Shown piece by piece: positions 1-6,236 of a stretch of 8,129 nt of DNA. Within the stretch, counting starts at the first letter, position 1, and each line of letters begins with the position of its first letter. The notes beneath the pieces were generated by a model, which was not told the DNA's origin, ran no database searches, and was given only the letters and a program-made list of their open reading frames with translations. The translations under genes were made by a program, and so were the position numbers. This DNA comes from Chitinophagales bacterium (lineage in GTDB: Bacteria; Bacteroidota; Bacteroidia; Chitinophagales; Chitinophagaceae), in assembly GCA_015654495.1 (NCBI GenBank), contig JAATGW010000512.1:1-8129 (forward strand), written 5' to 3'.

Positions 1-3000
1 CCGACTCAAAAGATTTGCTGCACTGGATATGGATTCCGGAGCAATTTGAAGAACCAATGAGCGCTTACCTTCCATGGTTCGACAATATTATGTTTGATGA
101 TTGCGATGGCGGAAGACAGAATGGATTGGAGCTGGTTGCCAAAACATATTCAGGTAAAATTAAAGCGGATTATTTCAATCACATTTTTACTCATTCCGGA
201 TTCAGTGTTTTCCCGGATGAAGTAAAGACATGGGTACTGGCACAACCTTATTTCGGATTTTCCTTTGCTATTCAAAAACATTCAGGCATTTTTTTAAATG
301 ATTATACCGGCAAATATTTTTCGAAAGAAACAAATGAGATTCTGATCCGTTTTTCAAAAGTTTTTGAACAGGCCTATGTAAGGTTTCTTGATTTGCAAAA
401 GGCTGAAACACAAACCCGGGAATCGCAGATAGAATTGTCGCTTGAGCGGGTTCGCGCAAAAACAATGGCGATGCACAACAGCGCTGATGTGGGAGAAACT
501 GCTGCAGTAATGGTGGATGAGCTAAAGAAGCTCGGGATAGAAATCATCCGATGCGGAATCGGCATTATACACCTACCGGGGGATATGGAAGTCTGGACCA
601 TCAGTACCGATGAACATAATAAAACAGATATTATTATTGGTTGGCTTGACATGAACTTGCATCCGCCCCTGCATGGGTCTTTTGAGAGTTGGCGTCTCAA
701 AAAAGAATTCTATTCCTATGAATTAAATGGGCATGATTTACTGAATTACTATAATGCTATCAATAATTATCCGGGTTATCCAATCAGATACGACATTAGT
801 TCATTACCAGATCATATGCATCATAATGAATTTTATTTCCCTGAAGGTATTCTGTTTGCCTTTTCTCTTAAACAATTAGATGAAGAACAAAAAATAATTT
901 ACAAACGCTTTGCAGGTGTTTTCGGCCAGACTTATCGCAGATATCTTGATCTGAAAAAAGCAGAAGCACAGGCAAGAGCTGCAAGGATTGAGGTAGCTGT
1001 TGAAAGGGTTCGGGCCAAAGCATTGGCCATGCATACCTCAGCACAGATCATGGAAGTAGTGCTCACACTAAAAAATGAAATGCTTGGTTTGGAAATACCG
1101 GGTATAGTGGCGGCTACGATCTATCTGCAGGAAGAAGATGGTTTTGTGCGTATGTGGGATCTTACTTCCGCTTCTGAAGCAGAAGGAGAATTTCACCTCA
1201 CGCTCGATGTGAATTTTAACCTGAATGAAACCAATCCTGGCCTGTTTATCAGAAGAGTCTGGAATACGAATGAAAAGTATTTTGTTGTTAAGCAGGACCC
1301 CGCTGATATGGTCATTTCGCTGGATTGGTTACGTCAGTACAATACAACAGATGCAGACAAGTTTGAACAGTTCTTTAAGGAAAACCCATTTAAATATATT
1401 TTCCATCCTACTGTTCAGCTGGCTTATGGAAAAATGTCTGTGGATCTTCTCGATATCGATCCGCCAGTTGAAATGGAATCTATTATGTTAAAAATGGGTT
1501 CTGCTTTTGATCTTGCGTATAAACGTTTTCTTGATTTAAAAAAGGCTGAAGCCCAGGCCAGGCAGGCACAGATTGAGACTGCGATGGAAAGGGTAAGAGC
1601 GCGCTCGCTTGCAATGCAGAAACCAACTGAATTAGTGGAAGTTGCCGAAGTACTCCGCAGAGAAATGGGTTCGCTTGGTGTGGAAGAACTGGAGACAAGT
1701 TCGATTTATATACCCACACAGTCAAATGACACGACAGAATGCTGGTATGCAATAAAAGATGTACGGCAGGAAGGAACACCGCTGGTTAGTGATTACATGA
1801 CCATCAACTTAAGTGATACCTGGGTCGGTCGCAGGATGCTTGATTTTTATTCATCGGATCAGAACCATGTTTCCATTTTAATGAAAGGTGAGGAGCGAAA
1901 AGAATGGATCAACTATTGCGCCGCCAATTCAAAAGTGCTGCAGGGTTATTACGGCGACATAATTCCTGAGCGAACTTATCATTTACTGAAATTTTCTAAT
2001 GGCTATATCGGCGCTGCCTCTCCCGGAAATATTTCTAATGAAAGTTGGGATTTGCTGCAACGGGCTACCTCAGTTTTTTCCTTTGCCTATACCCGTTTCA
2101 ATGATTTACAGCAGGCAGAAGCACAGGCCCGCGAAGCCCAGATTGAAGCCGCCCTGGAGCGTGTGAGAAGTCGCACCCTGGCGATGCAGAAAAGTGATGA
2201 GCTTGCTGAAACAGCCGCGGTATTGTTCAGACAGCTGATCAGCCTCGGCATCGCGCCTAATCGTTTGTACATTGGAATTATAAAAGATGAAGATGGCCAT
2301 ATTGAGTTCTGGATAACAGATGAAGATGTTACCAAAGTGAGTACGCAATTCATCGGAGATATTAATAGAAATGCAAGTATGAAAAAAATGCATGATGCAT
2401 GGCGTGAAGAAAAAAAATCCCTGACCATCGATATGCAGGGTGAAGAGCTTGAAAATTATTTCAATTATCTCTCCGTTGATCTTCGTGTTCCTTTTAAACA
2501 GGGACTAACCCAAAAAAGACGAATACAAAGCATCGCTATTTTTGCAAAAGGTTTTATAGGTATCGCTTCTCCGGAAGAACAACCTGTTGAAACGCTCACC
2601 CTGCTGGAACGATTTGCAGCAGTCTTCAATCTCACTTTCACACGCTTTAATGATTTAAAGATTGCAGAAGCACATGCTATTCAGGCGGAACAGGACTTGA
2701 TTTTATTAATAGAAGAGAAACAGAAAACAGAAACGGCACTCAGTGAATTAAAGGCCACACAATCGCAATTGATACAGGCAGAAAAGATGGCATCACTGGG
2801 TCAGCTTACTGCAGGTATTGCGCATGAAATTCAAAACCCGCTGAATTTTGTGAATAATTTTTCGGAGGTCAGCGGGGAATTGTTGAACGAGGCAGAAGGC
2901 AGTAGACGGGAGGCAGGAGAGAACAGCCCTGTAGTTACAGAGTTGCTGACGGATATCAAACAGAATCTGGAGAAAATAAATCACCATGGAAAGCGTGCCG

Positions 3001-3629
3001 ATGCTATTGTAAAAGGAATGCTGCAGCACAGCCGTAGCAGCACAGGACAGAAAGAGCTCACAGACCTTAATCTGCTTGTGGATGAATATCAAAAACTTGC
3101 TTTTCACGGGTTTCGTGGAAAGGAAAAGTCTTTTGAAGCAAACCTGGAATCAGACTTCGATCCGTCCATTGGCATGATGGAAATCGCACCAAATGAAATC
3201 GGACGCGTAGTGCTGAATATGTTGAATAATGCATTTTATGCGGTGATGGTAAAACAGAAAGAGAAAGAGCGAGAGAAAGAGGGGGCGAAACAGAAACAGA
3301 AAACTGAAACAGAAACTCGTAGGGACGTCATGCATGACATCCCCTCAATGCATATCGTCTCAGAATATCATCCGCAGGTATCAGTAAGTACAAAGAAAAA
3401 AGAGAATCAGATTGAAATAGCGGTAAAGGATAACGGCAAAGGAATTCCGGAAAAAATTATTGACAAAATCTTTCAGCCCTTTTTTACAACAAAGCCCACG
3501 GGCCAGAATACGGGTCTGGGGCTCTCGTTGAGTTATGATATTATTAAAGCCCACGGAGGAGAAATACGGATATACAGTAAAGAAGATGAAGGCGCTGAAT
3601 TTGTAATTAGTTTACCTTTTAATTCCTGA
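1..3629 (+). CDS. Multi-module soluble sensor histidine kinase (5'-truncated)
   Basis: This is the 3' part of a two-component sensor kinase. The frame is open from base 3 with no stop, so the true start lies upstream; the TTG at 15 is only an internal leucine. Numbering that codon as residue 1, about 1204 residues are visible. Sensor modules of about 185-195 residues repeat: one partial (1-122) and four complete (about 154-308, 340-503, 535-693 and 725-876). They are joined by connector helices with the pattern RF.DL..AEAQAR and ERVRA, starting near 123, 309, 504 and 694. The alternating helix/strand pattern suggests a GAF-like fold, which is inference. A coiled coil (about 882-930) leads to the DHp domain with phosphoacceptor His937 in AGIAHEIQNP. 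The ATP-binding domain has an N-box at 1060-1073 with Asn1068 and Asn1072, G1 VKDNGKGIP at 1137-1145 and G2 glycines 1167 and 1169. No membrane segment, receiver or DNA-binding domain is visible, so it is probably cytoplasmic. The ligand is unknown. Confidence 0.93.
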   Translation, partial: DSKDLLHWIWIPEQFEEPMSAYLPWFDNIMFDDCDGGRQNGLELVAKTYSGKIKADYFNHIFTHSGFSVFPDEVKTWVLAQPYFGFSFAIQKHSGIFLNDYTGKYFSKETNEILIRFSKVFEQAYVRFLDLQKAETQTRESQIELSLERVRAKTMAMHNSADVGETAAVMVDELKKLGIEIIRCGIGIIHLPGDMEVWTISTDEHNKTDIIIGWLDMNLHPPLHGSFESWRLKKEFYSYELNGHDLLNYYNAINNYPGYPIRYDISSLPDHMHHNEFYFPEGILFAFSLKQLDEEQKIIYKRFAGVFGQTYRRYLDLKKAEAQARAARIEVAVERVRAKALAMHTSAQIMEVVLTLKNEMLGLEIPGIVAATIYLQEEDGFVRMWDLTSASEAEGEFHLTLDVNFNLNETNPGLFIRRVWNTNEKYFVVKQDPADMVISLDWLRQYNTTDADKFEQFFKENPFKYIFHPTVQLAYGKMSVDLLDIDPPVEMESIMLKMGSAFDLAYKRFLDLKKAEAQARQAQIETAMERVRARSLAMQKPTELVEVAEVLRREMGSLGVEELETSSIYIPTQSNDTTECWYAIKDVRQEGTPLVSDYMTINLSDTWVGRRMLDFYSSDQNHVSILMKGEERKEWINYCAANSKVLQGYYGDIIPERTYHLLKFSNGYIGAASPGNISNESWDLLQRATSVFSFAYTRFNDLQQAEAQAREAQIEAALERVRSRTLAMQKSDELAETAAVLFRQLISLGIAPNRLYIGIIKDEDGHIEFWITDEDVTKVSTQFIGDINRNASMKKMHDAWREEKKSLTIDMQGEELENYFNYLSVDLRVPFKQGLTQKRRIQSIAIFAKGFIGIASPEEQPVETLTLLERFAAVFNLTFTRFNDLKIAEAHAIQAEQDLILLIEEKQKTETALSELKATQSQLIQAEKMASLGQLTAGIAHEIQNPLNFVNNFSEVSGELLNEAEGSRREAGENSPVVTELLTDIKQNLEKINHHGKRADAIVKGMLQHSRSSTGQKELTDLNLLVDEYQKLAFHGFRGKEKSFEANLESDFDPSIGMMEIAPNEIGRVVLNMLNNAFYAVMVKQKEKEREKEGAKQKQKTETETRRDVMHDIPSMHIVSEYHPQVSVSTKKKENQIEIAVKDNGKGIPEKIIDKIFQPFFTTKPTGQNTGLGLSLSYDIIKAHGGEIRIYSKEDEGAEFVISLPFNS
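123..2735 (+). repeat. Tandem intragenic sensor-module repeats with conserved connector helices
   Basis: Within the first kinase a protein unit recurs about every 185-195 residues. Each unit ends with an aromatic-rich helix (rF..vF..tY.RF.DL), followed by a connector of constant length running from RF to LAM, about 31 residues, with AEAQAR and ERVRA motifs. Each unit then has a helix (EL.E.A.VL), strands ending near a tryptophan or aromatic residue, and a helix before a conserved G.el..y segment. Connectors begin at bases 381, 939, 1524 and 2094. The last, at 2643, departs from the pattern and becomes the coiled coil that feeds the kinase core. Modules are strongly diverged in sequence while the connectors are conserved, as expected if the connectors transmit a signal along a rigid stack. 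The GAF-like label is inferred from the secondary-structure pattern only. Confidence 0.75.
2891..2918 (+). repeat. Degenerate heptanucleotide tandem repeat in the DHp loop of kinase 1
   Basis: Four consecutive 7-bp units read GGCAGAA, GGCAGTA, GACGGGA and GGCAGGA. They encode part of the EAEGSRREAGE segment, about residues 959-968 in the numbering used for this kinase. That segment is the turn between the H-box helix and the second DHp helix. The third kinase has a cleaner version at the same place, whereas the second kinase has unrelated sequence there and is two residues shorter. Confidence 0.65.
3251..3317 (+). repeat. Purine-rich low-complexity coding tract
   Basis: This is a run of almost only A, G and scattered C, built from GAAACAG- and GAGAAAGA-like words. 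It encodes a Lys/Glu/Gln-rich segment (KQKEKEREKEGAKQKQK and so on) just after the N-box helix and immediately before the palindromic element. The other two kinases carry a shorter cousin, REKYKEGEKQK, at the equivalent place. The length from the N-box AF to VSVST is about 47 residues here, 31 in kinase 2 and 36 in kinase 3, so this loop is an expansion site. Confidence 0.6.
3322..3343 (+). repeat. Coding palindromic element, copy 1
   Basis: This 22-bp near-perfect palindrome has left arm GGGACGTCATG and right arm CATGACATCCC, with one mismatched pair. Preceded by CTCGTA, it reads in frame as RRDVMHDIP (residues 1102-1110 of the visible part) inside the ATP-binding domain of kinase 1, between the N-box and the strand before the G1 box. 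The bases that follow align without gaps to kinase 3, including a decayed version of its extra ATGCATGACGTCC half-unit. Confidence 0.85.
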
Positions 3630-3784
3630 TTATCACTCAAACGACAGATAATAATCTGAAAGAGACAAACAAACAGAAAATTAACAGCAGACGATGAATG
3701 TATTTAAAAGCAGTGTTAATTAATAAGGAATATCTTTCAATGATATGGTCAGCGCTAAATAGAATTTCCTGTATAGTAAGAAAA

Positions 3785-3844
3785 ATGAAGTCAGTTCTGA
3801 AAATAATAGTTCTTTTAATAATGCCTGTTTTCGCTCTGGCTCAA
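3785..3844 (+). other. Signal-peptide coding segment of the TPR kinase
   Basis: A short basic start (MK..K) is followed by an unbroken hydrophobic stretch (IIVLLIMPVFALA) and then Gln-Asn, an Ala-X-Ala-like cleavage context. This places the TPR region outside the cytoplasm, with the later membrane helix returning the chain to the kinase core inside. Signal peptide status is inferred from composition. Confidence 0.65.
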
Positions 3845-5857
3845 AACCGGCAAGCGGAATTGGACACCATATACAGGAATCTGGAGAAAGAGAGCAATGA
3901 CACATTACGGATGTATGCCTATTTTAAACTCGGCGTTCTTTACGACGATGTAAACCTGGATAGTGCAGTGTTTTACAGTGAAAAAGGAGCAGCCATCGCC
4001 AACAGGTTGCAACTAAAGCTCAATGAGGCTGAGATGCTAATGGATATGAGCTTCCCATTAACCAAGATGGGTAATTACCCGCAGTCTCTTAAAGTACTGA
4101 TGCAGGCATTAACAATAGCTGAAGATTCTTTAAATGAAAAGAATATCTGGCGCTTACCGGATAGGAAAACACCCCGTACCTACAGGCTAAATATATTGGG
4201 TTACACCCACAGTGGGATCGGATGGTTATATTATTTTACAGGCAACCATGAAAAACGGTTAGCTGCCTACTTTCAAGGGATAAATATCGCCGAATCGATC
4301 CGGGATACTGTATTGCTTGCAAATATCTATGGCGATATGGAGGATGCATATTACAATTTAAAGATGCTTGATTCCGCCATCTATTTTGGACAAAAATCAT
4401 TGGCCTATTTCTCGGCTCTGCCTTTTGAAGACAGAAAATTTGAAGGTGATGTACATACAAACCTCGGGACTTACTACATGCGAATGGGAAAACCTGAACT
4501 TGCCAGGAAGAGTTTCGAAAAAGCTATCCGGATCACCGAAATGCACCATAACTCCACCCAGGCTGGTAACGCATATTTTCGCATGGCTGACTGGTATCAA
4601 ACGACAGGAAGTCCCGATTCCGGTTTACTGTATTATAAAAAAGCGGTCAAAGCTTATAAAAGTGTGGGCAATGAAAAGAACAATATCCCTGTATACCGTA
4701 AAATCTCGGACTACTACCGGGAAAAGAAAAATCAGGATAGTGCTTATACCTATTTAAGAACTGCCGCATTATTAAATGACAGCCTCGGTACATCAGAGAT
4801 AAAAAAATTAAGAGAGTTCCAGGTTCTGGCATTTAAAGAGCAGATCAGGCTGCATGAGCTGGAGAAGGAAAAAACAGAAATACAGAATAAAATAAGGATA
4901 TACGCTATGCTTGCTGTTTTAGCTGTATTCTTCTTCATCGGGCTCATTTTATACCGCAATAACAGGCAGAAACAAAAGGCGAACAAGATCCTGGAAGCAA
5001 CACTTGGGGATTTAAAAGCCACCCAGGCTCAGCTCATTCAGTCAGAAAAAATGGCCAGCCTCGGTGAGCTCACCGCTGGAATTGCTCATGAGATCCGGAA
5101 TCCATTAAACTTTGTCAATAATTTTTCTGATGTAAACGGTGAACTGCTCAACGAACTGAAAGAAGAAGCTGATAAAGGAAATATTGATGAAGTGAAATTG
5201 ATTGCTGATGATGTTATTGCCAATTCAGAAAAGATCAATCATCACGGAAAACGCGCCGACGCGATTGTAAAAGGCATGCTGCAGCACAGCCGTGCCGGCG
5301 GCCACGAAATGGAATTAACTGATATCAATGATCTCGCAGATGAATACCTGCGACTGGCATATAACGCCTTTTGCTTAAAAGATCAGCAGGATCCCGTGAA
5401 CAAATCTTTGGATGCCACACTGAAAACGGATTTTGATATTTCAATCGGAAAAATAAAAATAGTTCCGGAGGATATCGGAAGGGTATTACTGAACATTTAT
5501 AACAATGCATTTTGGGCAGTGAGGGAGAAATACAAAGAGGGTGAGAAACAGAAAACAGAAATTCGTAGGGACGTCATGCATGACGTCCCAGTATACCAAC
5601 CGACGGTATCCGTCAGCACAAAGAAAAATGGAAATCTGGTTGTAATAGCGGTAAAGGATAACGGCATTGGTATCCCGGAAAAGATCCGGAAAAAAATATT
5701 TCAGCCTTTCTTTACCACCAAACCAACGGGACAGGGAACAGGATTGGGACTATCATTAGCTTATGATATTGTGAAAGCACATGGAGGTGAAATAGAAGTA
5801 AACAGTATCGAAGGCAAGGGATCAGAATTTATAATCACATTAAATGCTGATTTATGA
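3785..5857 (+). CDS. TPR-containing membrane sensor histidine kinase (complete)
   Basis: This is a two-component sensor kinase of 690 residues from the chosen start. The ATG at 3785 is preferred because it opens directly on a signal peptide, MKSVLKIIVLLIMPVFALAQ. In-frame ATGs at 3698 and 3740 would add 29 or 15 residues ahead of it. No Shine-Dalgarno sequence helps to decide, which is usual in Bacteroidota. Domains: signal peptide 1-20; about seven TPR-like helical pairs (about 41-332), presumably periplasmic; a charged helix; a membrane helix (about 372-390); a coiled coil with LKATQAQLIQSEKMASLGEL; and the DHp domain with His435 in AGIAHEIRNP. The ATP-binding domain has an N-box with Asn570 and Asn574, G1 VKDNGIGIP with Asp625, and G2 glycines 653 and 655. 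RRDVMHDVP at 594-602 is encoded by a palindromic repeat. The core is complete and should be active. TPRs suggest protein or peptide sensing, but the signal and partner regulator are unknown. Confidence 0.93.
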   Translation: MKSVLKIIVLLIMPVFALAQNRQAELDTIYRNLEKESNDTLRMYAYFKLGVLYDDVNLDSAVFYSEKGAAIANRLQLKLNEAEMLMDMSFPLTKMGNYPQSLKVLMQALTIAEDSLNEKNIWRLPDRKTPRTYRLNILGYTHSGIGWLYYFTGNHEKRLAAYFQGINIAESIRDTVLLANIYGDMEDAYYNLKMLDSAIYFGQKSLAYFSALPFEDRKFEGDVHTNLGTYYMRMGKPELARKSFEKAIRITEMHHNSTQAGNAYFRMADWYQTTGSPDSGLLYYKKAVKAYKSVGNEKNNIPVYRKISDYYREKKNQDSAYTYLRTAALLNDSLGTSEIKKLREFQVLAFKEQIRLHELEKEKTEIQNKIRIYAMLAVLAVFFFIGLILYRNNRQKQKANKILEATLGDLKATQAQLIQSEKMASLGELTAGIAHEIRNPLNFVNNFSDVNGELLNELKEEADKGNIDEVKLIADDVIANSEKINHHGKRADAIVKGMLQHSRAGGHEMELTDINDLADEYLRLAYNAFCLKDQQDPVNKSLDATLKTDFDISIGKIKIVPEDIGRVLLNIYNNAFWAVREKYKEGEKQKTEIRRDVMHDVPVYQPTVSVSTKKNGNLVVIAVKDNGIGIPEKIRKKIFQPFFTTKPTGQGTGLGLSLAYDIVKAHGGEIEVNSIEGKGSEFIITLNADL
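5518..5554 (+). repeat. 37-bp block shared with kinase 3 (first copy)
   Basis: This segment begins AGTGAGGGAGAAATAC, ends GAGAAACAGAAA, and is identical to bases 7841-7877. It encodes the lysine/glutamate-rich loop REKYKEGEKQ after the N-box and ends just ahead of the palindromic element. Flanking codons differ between the two genes. Confidence 0.8.
5568..5589 (+). repeat. Coding palindromic element, copy 2 (perfect)
   Basis: This is a perfect 22-bp palindrome: GGGACGTCATG followed by its exact reverse complement. Preceded by ATTCGTA, it is read in frame as IRRDVMHDVP (residues 593-602 from the ATG at 3785). It sits at the same domain position as copies 1 and 3. This copy lacks the extra half-unit seen after the other two and rejoins normal kinase sequence at YQPTVSVST. 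Confidence 0.9.
5729..5791 (+). repeat. 63-bp tract identical to the end of kinase 3 (first copy)
   Basis: These bases encode GQGTGLGLSL through AHGGE of the G2 region. They match bases 8067-8129 at every position, including third codon positions. The related fragment lying between the two genes differs at many third positions. Identity may continue past the right edge of the window. Confidence 0.85.
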
Positions 5858-5890
5858 ACATTGATTTTGAGTTTGCAAATTGTTTTGTTT

Positions 5891-5930
5891 ACTTCTCACC
5901 TCTTACTTCTCACCTCTTACCTCTTACTTC
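5891..5930 (+). repeat. CT-rich heptanucleotide tandem array
   Basis: Seven-base units alternate between ACTTCTC and ACCTCTT: ACTTCTC, ACCTCTT, ACTTCTC, ACCTCTT, ACCTCTT and a partial ACTTC. The higher-order unit is a 14-bp direct repeat (5891-5904 and 5905-5918). The array ends four bases before kinase homology resumes at TCAGCCTTTC, so it marks the left border of the kinase fragment. It differs in sequence from the GGCAG(T/C)A heptads inside kinases 1 and 3. Confidence 0.85.
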
Positions 5931-5934
5931 AAAA

Positions 5935-6109
5935 TCAGCCTTTCTTTACCACCAAACCAACCGGACAGGGAACGGGGATGGGTCTATCATTGGCATATGA
6001 TATTGTGAAAGCGCATGGCGGAGATATATCCGCAGGATCCTGCGGAAAGGTTACAGGCATTCAGGGACAAGGTTCCGAATTTATAATCACCCTGGACAGG
6101 AATGAATAA
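5935..6109 (+). pseudogene. Orphan 3' fragment of a histidine kinase ATP-binding domain
   Basis: This encodes only the end of a HATPase domain: QPFFTTKPTGQGTGMGLSLAY, then DIVKAHGGDI and finally GSEFIITLDRNE before TAA. It has no DHp helix, N-box or G1 box, so it cannot be a kinase. The frame is open leftwards to a TTG at 5861, but that stretch is translated heptanucleotide repeat and has no credible start; it may therefore be untranslated. Over the first 94 bases it differs from the tail of the preceding kinase at about 11 positions, nearly all third codon positions. This indicates that the source gene was under protein-level selection before the fragment was cut off. It is probably the remnant of another tandem paralog lost by deletion or rearrangement. 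An 18-bp palindrome is inserted in it. Confidence 0.8.
6029..6046 (+). repeat. 18-bp perfect palindromic insertion in the kinase fragment
   Basis: TCCGCAGGATCCTGCGGA is its own reverse complement. It encodes SAGSCG between GGDI and KVTGIQGQGSEF. The three kinase tails have no such residues: removing exactly these 18 bp aligns GGDI-KVTGIQGQGSEF without gaps to GGEIEVNSIEGKGSEF of kinase 2. The palindrome therefore equals the insertion to the base, apart from possible border ambiguity. Confidence 0.85.
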
Positions 6110-6121
6110 TGCGGACTACTC

Positions 6122-6139
6122 ACGTTAAACGCTTAACGT
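6122..6139. repeat. Intergenic inverted repeat upstream of kinase 3
   Basis: The 7-bp arms ACGTTAA and TTAACGT are separated by ACGC. They lie between the stop of the fragment (6107-6109) and the ATG at 6171. No T-run follows, so this is a poor candidate for an intrinsic terminator. It could be an operator-like site or simply chance in AT-rich DNA. Confidence 0.35.
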
Positions 6140-6170
6140 TGTACCTTAGCCCCACACCTCCACTTATCGC

Positions 6171-6236
6171 ATGGTCCGTTTTTTTCTCATCTTACTATTA
6201 ATAGTTGAACAAATTGTTTTTTCTGCAGTTGCTCAA
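6171..6236 (+). other. Signal-peptide coding segment of kinase 3
   Basis: A short start with one Arg is followed by a hydrophobic core (FFLILLLIV) and a small-residue end, FSAVAQ, compatible with cleavage after AVA. No Shine-Dalgarno motif is seen in the bases ahead of the ATG. As in kinase 2, this puts the TPR region outside the cytoplasm. Confidence 0.65.

Noticed and set aside
15..17. TTG as start codon of the first kinase
   Set aside because: The frame is open to the window edge (codons GAC TCA AAA GAT precede it) and residues from here already lie inside a sensor module, so the gene begins upstream.
2793..3107. Antisense reading frame opposite the kinase 1 DHp region, with a similar one opposite kinase 3 (7368-7724)
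   Set aside because: Their resemblance follows from the paralogous sense strands. The sense frame has all the kinase motifs, and the antisense frames have no domain or start context.
3645..3658. Short hairpin CAGAT-AATA-ATCTG after the kinase 1 stop as a terminator
   Set aside because: The stem is only 5 bp, AT-rich and without a following T-run, so it cannot be supported as a terminator.
3731..3738. TATCTTTC as a Bacteroidota -7 promoter box (TAnnTTTG) ahead of kinase 2
   Set aside because: The final G is missing and no TTG element is found at the expected distance upstream. Such a match is easily due to chance in AT-rich DNA.
3698..3784. The in-frame ATGs at 3698 and 3740 as the start of kinase 2
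   Set aside because: They would place 29 or 15 extra residues ahead of a well-formed signal peptide. They are not excluded, but the ATG at 3785 gives the most typical N-terminus.
5861..6109. An independent 82-residue protein starting at TTG 5861
   Set aside because: The first 24 or so residues are translated heptanucleotide repeat and the rest is a cut-off ATP-binding domain; no start signal is visible. It is called a kinase fragment instead.
6142..6149. TACCTTAG as a -7 promoter box ahead of kinase 3
   Set aside because: One core position mismatches TAnnTTTG and there is no convincing -33 TTG at the right spacing. It is possible but not supported.
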